Shown: piece by piece, positions 1-5,071 of the stretch
Layout of the letters: every line of letters starts with the position of its first letter
How positions within the stretch are numbered: the first letter of the stretch is position 1
DNA from: Actinomycetota bacterium
GTDB lineage: Bacteria; Actinomycetota; AC-67
Direction: 5' to 3'
Length of the DNA: 5,071 nt
Assembly: GCA_005883175.1 (NCBI GenBank)
Contig: VAYV01000107.1
Location: 1-5,071, forward strand
Made by a program: the position numbers and the translations under genes
The notes under the pieces: generated by a model
Database searches by the model: none
Seen by the model: the letters and a program-made list of their open reading frames with translations, nothing else
What the model was told of the DNA's origin: nothing

Positions 1-2698
1 CATGGAGGCGCGCACTCTTTGGCACGTCTCCTATGTTCGGCAGCTCGCCGACGACTGCTCGAACCACTTGGTCGATCCACGTGAGATCGTCGCGTGGGAC
101 GAGCAGTTCCTCGAGAAGATCAAGAACTCTGCCGACAAGATCGCGGGGAAGATCGTCGAGGCGTCGAAGAAGCGCATCGAGCTGGCCGGCGTCGTCGAGG
201 CGTACCAGCAGGCGAAGGAAGCGCGTCGCGTGCTCGACTACGGCGACCAGATCCGTCTGGCCAGCGAGATCGCGCGCGACCCGCGCGTCGTGGCCGACTT
301 CCTGTCGCGCTATCGGTTCGCGCTGCTCGACGAGTACCAAGACACGAATATCGCGCAAGCGAAGATGCTGAAGCGGCTCATGCCGGACGGCTACCCGGTG
401 ATGGCCGTCGGCGACCCCGACCAGAACATCTACGCGTGGCGCGGCGCGAGCTTGCACAACCTCCTCGCGTTCCCCGAGCAGTTCGTCCTAGGTGACGGCT
501 CGAAGGCACGCATCCTGCCGCTCGAGGTCAACTTCCGTTCCGGCGCGCGCATCCTGTCGCTGGCGAACGAGCTGATCGACCACGTATCGCCGCAACGGCG
601 CGCGGCCGACAAGGTGCTCCGCCACTTCGAAGATCTGGGGCAGGGAACCGTTGCCGTCGGCTTGTGGCCGGATCAGTCGGCGGAGGCGGCCGGGATCGCG
701 GCGGAGATCGCGCGCGCGCACGACGAGGGAATCCCATGGCGCGAGATCGCGATCTTGTGCCGCAAGAAGCGTCTGTTCGCGCCGATCGTCGAAGAGCTAC
801 GTGGGCGCGACATCCCGTTCGAAGTGATCGGGCTCGGCGGGCTGCTCAAGATGCCGGAAGTCATCGACCTGGTGTCGTTGCTGCGGGTGCTCGAAGACCC
901 GATGCGCAACGTTGCCCTTGCGCGGCTGTTGCGCGGCCCGCGCTGGCGGATCGGCCATCGCGACCTCGCGTTAATCGCACGTCGAGCAGCCGAGAAGAAC
1001 CGCTCCCTGAAGGAGCAGCTCGGCGACCTCGATGCGCCCGGCGACGTGATCTTCTCGCTCGCCGAAGCGGTCGCGGCGGCAGACGAAGTCGAGGGCCTCA
1101 GCGACGAGGCGCGCGCACGCCTCGCGCACTTCAACGCGGTGCTGACCGAGCTGCGCGCGCAGAGCCACCTGCCGCTGCCCGAGCTCGCGCAGCGCGCCCT
1201 CGACATGATCGGCGTCGTTTCCGAGCTCGACGCCTCGCCGTCGAAGGCAGCGCCGGCAGCGCGGCACAACCTCGCCAACTTCCTCGATCGCATCGCCGCG
1301 TTCCAGCCGCTCGAAGGCGAGCCGACGCTGGGCGCGTTGATCGAGTGGCTCGACGCGATCGAAGAAGCAGATGAGGAGATCGAAGCTGCCCAGCCCACCG
1401 ACGAAGACTCCGTGAAGGTGATGACGATCCACCAAGCCAAGGGCCTGGAGTTCGACCTGGTCATCGTGCCTGGGCTCGCGCGCGGCCGCCGCTCGCAGAT
1501 CTTCCCCGACATCTCCCGGACCTGGAACGCGTACACCTCGCCGCAGCACATCCCTACCGATCTGCGTGGAGACGCCGAAGTGTTCCCCCGCTTCATGGGG
1601 AACCTGTCGCAGTACACGGACGAGCTGAAGGTGCGCCAAGAAGAGGAGGAGCGCCGCCTGTTCTACGTCGTCGTGACACGCGCGCGGCATCGCCTCGTGT
1701 GCACGGCGGCCCACTGGTACTACCCGTCGGGGATGTTCGAAGCGCTCACCGAATCGCTCGGACCCAGCGAGTACTGGCGAGAGGTGCGAGACTTCCCGGA
1801 GGTGGAGGTCATCGTGGAGTCGGACGCACCCGAGGAGAACCCGTTGATCGCACGGCGCGCGGAGCGCGCGCAGGTCTGGCCTCAGCCCGCGAAGCGCGCG
1901 CCGGACGCGCTTTTCCCCGACGGTCTCGCGGCCGCCGTGACGGCCGCGCGCGCGATCACCACGCCGGATGAATCGCTGTTCCCGCCGATCGAAGCGGCCC
2001 CGCCGGCCCGGCCGCGCGCGCTGAACGTGACGTCGATCGTGACCTACGCGCAGTGCCCCAAGAAGTTCTACTGGTCGGTGATACGCCCGCTTCCGCGGCA
2101 GTCGTCGCGCGCGGCCCGCATCGGCACCGTCGTCCACTCGTGGATCGAGCAAGAAGGCAAGGGCCAAGGGACGCTGATCGAGCCGGAGGACTTCGAGGAA
2201 CGGGGCCCGGAGCTCGATCAAGCCACGATGACGCGGCTGAAAGAAGCGTTCCGTAAGACCCGCTTCTCGGGCGTTCCGCCGGTGATGGCCGAGCGGCCGA
2301 TCTCGCTCGTCGTGGGAAACCACATCGTGCAAGGCCGCATGGACGCGGTGTTCGAGCGCGCCGGCGGCGGCTGGGAGATCGTCGACTGGAAAAGCGGGCG
2401 CGGACCCGAAGAGGAAGGGGCCGAGCGATGGCAGCTCGACCTGTACGCGCTGGCCGCGCAAGAGATCTGGGGGAAGAAGCCCGACGAGCTGACGGTGACG
2501 TTCGTGTACCTCGGCGACGAGACGGAGCGTGCGTACCCGGCGCGTACGGCCGACGAGATCCGGGCCGAGCTGGACGGGGCGCTTACCGCCATCGCCGCCG
2601 GCAAGTTCGAGGCGACGCCGGGCCCGCAGTGTCGCTTCTGCGACTTCAAGCGAGACTGCGCCGAAGGGCGCGCGTGGCTGGCCGCCGACGCGCCCTGA
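1..2698 (+). CDS. UvrD/Rep-family ATP-dependent DNA helicase with C-terminal PD-(D/E)XK nuclease, AdnB-like; 5' end outside the window
   Basis: Superfamily 1A helicase fused to a RecB/AddB-type nuclease, expected to unwind and resect double-strand breaks in the cytoplasm. Residues are counted from the codon at nt 2. Helicase motifs seen: motif II DEYQDT (110-115), motif III GDPDQNIYAWRGA (137-149), motif IV NFRS (177-180), motif V TIHQAKGLEFD (475-485) and motif VI ERRLFYVVVTRAR (550-562). An Ala/Pro-rich linker (about 620-670) leads to the nuclease: H712, D781, D795-W-K797, then QLDLY (811-815). Four cysteines, C685 and C877/C880/C886, match the iron-sulfur arrangement of AddB and Cas4 nucleases. 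Walker A is absent because the gene begins to the left; about 200 residues are missing, so the full length would be near 1,100, as in mycobacterial AdnB. GLGG (277-280) followed by GPRWRIG (312-318) resembles actinobacterial AdnB as I remember it. The helicase-nuclease call is secure. AdnB rather than AdnA or another UvrD-nuclease fusion is inference, so no symbol is given. Confidence 0.93.
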   Translation, partial: MEARTLWHVSYVRQLADDCSNHLVDPREIVAWDEQFLEKIKNSADKIAGKIVEASKKRIELAGVVEAYQQAKEARRVLDYGDQIRLASEIARDPRVVADFLSRYRFALLDEYQDTNIAQAKMLKRLMPDGYPVMAVGDPDQNIYAWRGASLHNLLAFPEQFVLGDGSKARILPLEVNFRSGARILSLANELIDHVSPQRRAADKVLRHFEDLGQGTVAVGLWPDQSAEAAGIAAEIARAHDEGIPWREIAILCRKKRLFAPIVEELRGRDIPFEVIGLGGLLKMPEVIDLVSLLRVLEDPMRNVALARLLRGPRWRIGHRDLALIARRAAEKNRSLKEQLGDLDAPGDVIFSLAEAVAAADEVEGLSDEARARLAHFNAVLTELRAQSHLPLPELAQRALDMIGVVSELDASPSKAAPAARHNLANFLDRIAAFQPLEGEPTLGALIEWLDAIEEADEEIEAAQPTDEDSVKVMTIHQAKGLEFDLVIVPGLARGRRSQIFPDISRTWNAYTSPQHIPTDLRGDAEVFPRFMGNLSQYTDELKVRQEEEERRLFYVVVTRARHRLVCTAAHWYYPSGMFEALTESLGPSEYWREVRDFPEVEVIVESDAPEENPLIARRAERAQVWPQPAKRAPDALFPDGLAAAVTAARAITTPDESLFPPIEAAPPARPRALNVTSIVTYAQCPKKFYWSVIRPLPRQSSRAARIGTVVHSWIEQEGKGQGTLIEPEDFEERGPELDQATMTRLKEAFRKTRFSGVPPVMAERPISLVVGNHIVQGRMDAVFERAGGGWEIVDWKSGRGPEEEGAERWQLDLYALAAQEIWGKKPDELTVTFVYLGDETERAYPARTADEIRAELDGALTAIAAGKFEATPGPQCRFCDFKRDCAEGRAWLAADAP

Positions 2699-2721
2699 TT
2701 CCCCGGCTTCTGCTCACCCGG

Positions 2722-2727
2722 TAGCCT
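2722..2727 (+). promoter_or_regulatory. Candidate -10 hexamer (TAGCCT) for the membrane-protein gene
   Basis: TAGCCT fits the actinobacterial TANNNT -10 form and lies exactly 10 nt before the ATG at 2738. The start would then lie near 2734, giving a leader of only a few bases. The oxidoreductase gene on the other strand has TAGGCT at the same 10-nt distance, which strengthens both calls. No good -35 box is visible about 17 nt upstream. Confidence 0.4.
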
Positions 2728-2732
2728 GGTGA
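2728..2732 (+). promoter_or_regulatory. Weak ribosome-binding site (GGTGA)
   Basis: GGTGA matches the 3' part of the AGGAGGTGA consensus and ends 5 nt before the ATG at 2738. It favours that ATG over the in-frame GTG at 2729, which has no purine-rich stretch upstream and would overlap this site. If transcription starts near 2734, as the hexamer suggests, this site would not be in that mRNA and would matter only for read-through from the helicase gene. Confidence 0.4.
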
Positions 2733-2737
2733 GTCCG

Positions 2738-3838
2738 ATGCCCCCCGAGAAGAAGAAACCCACATCGCGCGCGAAGCCGAAGGCTGCGAAGGCGCGCGCG
2801 AAGCCGAAGCCGCGCGCGAAGCCGAAGCCGCGCGCGAAGCCGAAGCCGCGCGCGAAGCCGAAGCCGCGCGCGAAGGCTGCTCGAACGACCAGGCCGTCCA
2901 CGCGTGCGAAGGACCGGCCTCGCGTCGAGATCAAACACGACGATGCCGAGCAGCCTGCCCGCCCCGTCGCGGTCGGCGAGGCGCGCCCGTTTTGGGAGAC
3001 GGCCGCTCCGGCGCCGGTCGAGGTGCCGGTACGGGTTGCGCCGGCGAAGGAGTCCCCTCCGGTCGTCGACCAGCCGTGGGCCGAGCTCGGAAGTGGAGTG
3101 TTCGCCGCGTTGCTCGCCGGTTCGGTGTTCCTGCCCTGGTACCACAGCAGTCCGGGCAACGTCAGCGGGTGGAGCTCGGGCACGTGGGGACCGATCATCT
3201 TCTTCCTCTCGCTGGCGGCGCTCGCGATCGTGATCCTTCGGCGCGCGGGCGTGTCCGTCGCGTTTCCCGTCGAGTCGCCGCTCGTCGTCGAGGGGATCGG
3301 GTGGGCGTGCGTGATCGGTCTGATCTTGAAGCGCTACCTCCAGCCGATCTCTTTCGGGGCGAAGCTTCCATCGGACGGCTGGATCTTCGTATCGCTCGCG
3401 TGCGCGCTCGGGCTCGCGCTCGTCGCGGGGATGGCGTCCAAGAACACCGCGTTCGTGTTGCGCCCGCGGTGGTTCGCGGCGAAGCCCGGGTGGATCGGCA
3501 GCGCGGTGCTGGTCCTCGCGCTCGCCGGTGGGATCACGCTCGGGCTCACGAACACGTCCGTCCCGGTCGCTTCCCCAACCGTCATACGGCCGGGGCCGCA
3601 GCCGACGCAGATAAGAGGCCTTCCTCCGGGGCTGGATCAGGCGTACAGCAGGTACACGGGCGCGCTCAGGAAAGCCGGCTGGACGGTGACCGATGGCCAA
3701 GCCAGGACCGAGGGCCGCACCGGCGCCCTCACAGGCCGAGGGTGCGGAACCGCCTCGGTGGCGACCCAGCCGCAGAACGGGAAGACGCGCGTCATCGTTT
3801 CCGTGATCTTGTACCCGTGCTCGACGCCGTCGAAGTAG
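2738..3838 (+). CDS. Hypothetical five-TM membrane protein with a Lys/Pro/Ala/Arg-repeat N-terminal tail and an extracytoplasmic C-terminal domain
   Basis: Unknown function; no family recognised with certainty. The 366-residue product has three parts. Residues 1-65 are very basic and low in complexity, with four exact AKPKPR hexapeptides (21-44), resembling histone H1 tails or bacterial H1-like proteins. Residues 66-113 are a Pro/Val/Ala-rich linker. Five hydrophobic segments follow at about 119-135, 151-167, 182-197, 214-232 and 252-271. The positive-inside rule puts the tail in the cytoplasm and the last roughly 95 residues outside. That end contains a Y-x-G-A-L-x-x-A-G-W motif, a beta-rich stretch and two cysteines (C336, C361) that could form a disulfide. 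FLPWY after the first segment recurs in small actinobacterial membrane proteins. ATG 2738 is preferred over GTG 2729 because of the GGTGA site and TAGCCT hexamer. The gene lies 39 bp after the helicase gene and ends 1 nt from the convergent oxidoreductase gene. The reading frame is secure; topology is by eye. Confidence 0.85.
   Translation: MPPEKKKPTSRAKPKAAKARAKPKPRAKPKPRAKPKPRAKPKPRAKAARTTRPSTRAKDRPRVEIKHDDAEQPARPVAVGEARPFWETAAPAPVEVPVRVAPAKESPPVVDQPWAELGSGVFAALLAGSVFLPWYHSSPGNVSGWSSGTWGPIIFFLSLAALAIVILRRAGVSVAFPVESPLVVEGIGWACVIGLILKRYLQPISFGAKLPSDGWIFVSLACALGLALVAGMASKNTAFVLRPRWFAAKPGWIGSAVLVLALAGGITLGLTNTSVPVASPTVIRPGPQPTQIRGLPPGLDQAYSRYTGALRKAGWTVTDGQARTEGRTGALTGRGCGTASVATQPQNGKTRVIVSVILYPCSTPSK
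2798..2875 (+). repeat. Perfect 18-bp tandem repeat, 4.3 copies, coding for AKPKPR
   Basis: The unit GCGAAGCCGAAGCCGCGC occurs four times without mismatch (2798-2815, 2816-2833, 2834-2851, 2852-2869), followed by six bases of a fifth copy (2870-2875). A diverged related stretch precedes it at 2771-2797. The unit is a multiple of three and stays in frame, so changes in copy number would lengthen or shorten the basic tail without breaking the gene. Identity at synonymous positions suggests recent expansion or homogenisation. Confidence 0.95.
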
Positions 3839-3839
3839 C

Positions 3840-4727
3840 TCAGCCGTTCGCGCGCGCCAACGACTTCATCATCTCGCTGCGCGCCGCCGGATCTCCGAGC
3901 AACGAAACCACGAGCTCGGTCGCGCCCGCATCGGCGAACGCGTGCAACCGGTCGCGCACACGCGCCCCGTCACCGACGACCGACACCTGATCGACGAGGT
4001 CGTCCGGTGTGGCCGCGATCGCGCCGGCCTTGTCGCCGCCGAGGAACATCTCCTGCACCTTCTTCGCTTCCTCGACGAAGCCGTAGCGCTGCACCAGCTG
4101 GTTGTAGAAGTTCTTCTCCTTCGAACCCATCCCGCCGATGTAGAACCCGACCACCATGCGCGCGCCGTTCAGCCCCTGCTCGATGTCGCCGACGAAGACG
4201 GGCGCGAACGGCGCGACGTGGAACTGCCCGCGTTCGGCGGAACGCTTGGCAAGGCCGGCCTTGATCGGCCCGTCGAACACCGAGCGCGCGTGCTCGGAAG
4301 AGAACGGGAACGGCAGCCACCCGTCGGCGACCTCCGCCGTCATCTCGACGTTCTTCGGCCCGAGCGACGCCACGTAGATCGGGATGTCTTTGCGATGACC
4401 GGCGTTGAGCAGCTTCAGGCCCTTGTTCAGGTGATAGATCGGACCCTCGTGGAGCACCTTCTGGCCCGACCACACCGTGCGCGCGATCTCGATGATCTCG
4501 CGCGTGCGCTGGACCGGGCGGTCGTAGGGGACGCCGTGCCATCCTTCCACGACCTGCGGGCCGCTCGCGCCGACGCCCACGATCAGCCGGCCGCCGGATA
4601 GCTGGTCGAGCGACGCCGCCGTCGTCGCCAGGAGCGACGGTGTTCGCGCGTAGCGCGCGAGCGCGATCAGCGACGTGCGGTCCTGAAGGTCGGTGTAGGG
4701 GATCTCGATCCCGATCGGCAGGCGCAT
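3840..4727 (-). CDS. LLM-class (luciferase-like) F420-dependent oxidoreductase, apparently with an internal in-frame deletion
   Basis: TIM-barrel flavin/F420 oxidoreductase of the bacterial luciferase superfamily; the substrate cannot be told from sequence. Residues are counted from the ATG at 4727 (295 aa). The start MRLPIGIEIPY is a normal first strand, and TSLIALARYA (18-27) looks like the first helix. This runs directly into RTPSLLATTAASLDQLSGGR (28-47), then GVGASGPQVVEGWHG (51-65), the family hallmark, and IPIYVASLGP...ADGWLP (115-139). In relatives about 50 residues lie between that helix and RTP, carrying strands 2 and 3 with cofactor-contacting residues; relatives are about 340 residues long. 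The missing part is not in another frame, so this is a deletion, an assembly error or a divergent form. ATG 4727 is chosen over the in-frame ATG at 4817 because similarity begins there, TAGGCT lies 10 nt upstream, and the 30 extra residues look unlike the family. The gene is convergent with the membrane-protein gene and divergent from the ceramidase-like gene. A non-functional protein is possible. Confidence 0.88.
   Translation of the reverse strand: MRLPIGIEIPYTDLQDRTSLIALARYARTPSLLATTAASLDQLSGGRLIVGVGASGPQVVEGWHGVPYDRPVQRTREIIEIARTVWSGQKVLHEGPIYHLNKGLKLLNAGHRKDIPIYVASLGPKNVEMTAEVADGWLPFPFSSEHARSVFDGPIKAGLAKRSAERGQFHVAPFAPVFVGDIEQGLNGARMVVGFYIGGMGSKEKNFYNQLVQRYGFVEEAKKVQEMFLGGDKAGAIAATPDDLVDQVSVVGDGARVRDRLHAFADAGATELVVSLLGDPAARSEMMKSLARANG
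4645..4659. repeat. GC-only hairpin at the apparent deletion junction
   Basis: CGCGCG (4645-4650) and CGCGCG (4654-4659) are self-complementary arms around a 3-nt loop (TAG on the + strand). The element encodes residues 24-28 of the oxidoreductase on the minus strand, exactly where about 50 residues seem to be missing. Such a structure could promote polymerase slippage or a read or assembly gap. Short CG palindromes are also frequent in DNA of this composition. Confidence 0.5.
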
Positions 4728-4737
4728 GACGCGCGCG

Positions 4738-4743
4738 AGCCTA
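4738..4743 (-). promoter_or_regulatory. Candidate -10 hexamer (TAGGCT, minus strand) for the oxidoreductase gene
   Basis: Read on the minus strand, TAGGCT is followed by exactly 10 nt and then the ATG at 4727. No Shine-Dalgarno sequence occurs in those 10 nt (all C/G-rich), so a leaderless or nearly leaderless transcript is the simplest reading. This supports 4727 over 4817 as the start. No clear -35 element is seen. Confidence 0.45.
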
Positions 4744-4821
4744 CACGAGGTCTGCGTAGCCGGTCGGGTCCGCGCAGGAACGGCAACCGGTTCGGCGAAG
4801 TCCTTTGGAGTAGCCATGACC

Positions 4822-4828
4822 GGAAGGG
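4822..4828 (+). promoter_or_regulatory. Ribosome-binding site (GGAAGGG) for the ceramidase-like gene
   Basis: GGAAGGG is close to the AGGAGG consensus and ends 7 nt before the GTG at 4836. It decides the start of a gene with no in-frame ATG at its 5' end. A second GGAG at 4831-4834 is too close to the GTG to be used. Confidence 0.55.
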
Positions 4829-4835
4829 CCGGAGC

Positions 4836-5071
4836 GTGCGCATCGGGAAACGGAACAGGATCACCGGGCGGGTCGCGCTTGCATGCGCCATCGGCGTGTT
4901 TGCCTTGACGGTGTCGCTGGCCGGGGCAGGAGTCGGATCGAGGAGCACGCGGCTCGAAGCCGGCGTTGGGGTCGCAGACATCACCCCCGATCTCGGTCGC
5001 AACTTCGACGGATACTTTCGACCCGACATCTTGGCGAAAGGCGTGGCGACACGCCTTTGGGCACGCACCCT
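4836..5071 (+). CDS. Secreted neutral/alkaline ceramidase-like protein, N-terminal part only; 3' end outside the window
   Basis: 78 complete codons are visible. Residues 2-12 form a basic n-region (RIGKRNRITGR) and 13-32 a hydrophobic core (VALACAIGVFALTVSLAGAG), a typical Sec signal peptide, perhaps cut near AGA (29-31). The mature part begins EAGVGVADITPDLG (41-54), then FDGYFRP (57-63) and GVATRLWARTL (69-79, the last codon cut by the window edge). The order G-x-A-D-I-T-P, G-Y, then R-L-x-A-R is the opening of the neutral/alkaline non-lysosomal ceramidase N-terminal domain, an extracellular zinc-dependent amidase fold; many bacterial members have unknown substrates. The zinc ligands and catalytic serine would lie to the right and cannot be checked. 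GTG is the start because no in-frame ATG exists and GGAAGGG lies 7 nt upstream. The gene is divergent from the oxidoreductase. Family assignment rests on about 40 residues. Confidence 0.78.
   Translation, partial: MRIGKRNRITGRVALACAIGVFALTVSLAGAGVGSRSTRLEAGVGVADITPDLGRNFDGYFRPDILAKGVATRLWART

Larger units (their letters stand above)
2713..2733 (+). repeat. Inverted repeat overlapping the -10-like hexamer and Shine-Dalgarno-like site
   Basis: The arms CTCACC (2713-2718) and GGTGAG (2728-2733) are perfect 6-bp complements around a 9-nt loop. Two further G-C pairs (2720-2721 with 2725-2726) are possible after a C/T mismatch. The loop contains the TAGCCT hexamer and the right arm contains the Shine-Dalgarno-like GGTGA of the next gene. 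No T-run follows, so it does not look like an intrinsic terminator. It could be an operator, an RNA hairpin hiding the ribosome site on read-through transcripts, or chance. Confidence 0.4.
4728..4835. other. Divergent intergenic region between the oxidoreductase and ceramidase-like genes
   Basis: This 108-bp stretch lies between two genes read away from each other, so it should hold a promoter for each. On the minus strand the TAGGCT hexamer (4738-4743) is a good candidate. On the plus strand I see no convincing TANNNT hexamer, only TAGCCA at 4811-4816, plus the ribosome site listed separately. Both strands stay open through most of it, but neither translation resembles a protein. Confidence 0.6.

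Noticed and set aside
971..2461. Long open frame on the minus strand (496 codons) opposite the helicase gene
   Set aside because: Its translation is Arg/His/Leu-rich without domain-like pattern, and the plus strand carries all helicase and nuclease motifs. Long antisense frames are expected in GC-rich coding DNA.
2729..2737. GTG at 2729 as start of the membrane-protein gene
   Set aside because: It overlaps the GGTGA site, lacks its own ribosome site, and would precede the transcription start predicted from TAGCCT.
2699..2737. Intrinsic terminator after the helicase gene
   Set aside because: The only hairpin (2713-2733) has a weak stem with no following T-run and overlaps start signals of the next gene.
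2798..2875. CRISPR-like or intergenic satellite repeat
   Set aside because: The 18-bp units abut without spacers, lie inside a reading frame and encode a regular hexapeptide.
2218..3198. Minus-strand open frame with GFARGF repeats
   Set aside because: The repeats are the antisense reading of the AKPKPR tandem repeat, and the frame spans the end of the helicase gene and the start of the membrane-protein gene.
3942..4601. Plus-strand open frame (219 codons) opposite the oxidoreductase
   Set aside because: The minus-strand reading has clear LLM-family motifs, while this frame is a His/Arg/Asp-rich shadow.
4728..4817. N-terminal extension of the oxidoreductase from the ATG at 4817
   Set aside because: The 30 extra residues do not resemble the family, this start has no ribosome site, and it would leave only 18 bp to the divergent GTG start.
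4667..5068. Minus-strand open frame (133 codons) at the right edge
   Set aside because: It overlaps the oxidoreductase start in another frame and the ceramidase-like signal peptide, and its translation has no recognisable pattern.
1..5071. Anti-phage defence island or mobile element
   Set aside because: Apart from the helicase-nuclease, which fits housekeeping end resection, no transposase, integrase, toxin, restriction gene or terminal repeat is visible.

Overview
The window looks like chromosomal DNA from a high-GC actinobacterium, probably an uncultured lineage. This is inferred from four things. The DNA is strongly GC-rich (about two thirds by eye). The first gene is a UvrD-type helicase fused to a four-cysteine nuclease, resembling actinobacterial AdnB. 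There is an oxidoreductase of the luciferase-like, F420-dependent type that actinobacteria carry in large numbers. Two starts are preceded by TANNNT hexamers, the usual actinobacterial -10 form. No mobile element, CRISPR array, tRNA or rRNA was seen.

Layout: (1) 1-2698, + strand: the 3' part of a helicase-nuclease gene whose 5' end, with the Walker A motif, lies to the left of the window. (2) 2738-3838, + strand: a membrane protein of unknown function with a histone-H1-like basic N-terminal tail encoded by a perfect 18-bp tandem repeat, five predicted membrane segments and a small extracytoplasmic C-terminal domain. (3) 3840-4727, - strand, convergent with the previous gene and only 1 nt from it: a luciferase-like F420-dependent oxidoreductase that seems to lack about 50 internal residues. 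(4) 4728-4835: a 108-bp divergent intergenic region. (5) 4836-5071, + strand, running off the right edge: the signal peptide and first residues of a secreted neutral/alkaline ceramidase-like protein that starts with GTG.

These genes do not form an obvious pathway. The helicase-nuclease most likely acts in DNA-end resection, and its partner AdnA would be expected just upstream. The membrane-protein gene follows it by 39 bp but has its own promoter-like hexamer. The oxidoreductase and the ceramidase-like gene are transcribed divergently. The points most worth a second look are the apparent in-frame deletion in the oxidoreductase, located at a GC-only hairpin; the repeat-encoded basic tail on the membrane protein; the shared TAG(C/G)CT-N10-ATG start signature; and the inverted repeat that overlaps both the -10-like hexamer and the Shine-Dalgarno-like sequence upstream of the membrane-protein gene. 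I found no convincing new multi-gene system here.
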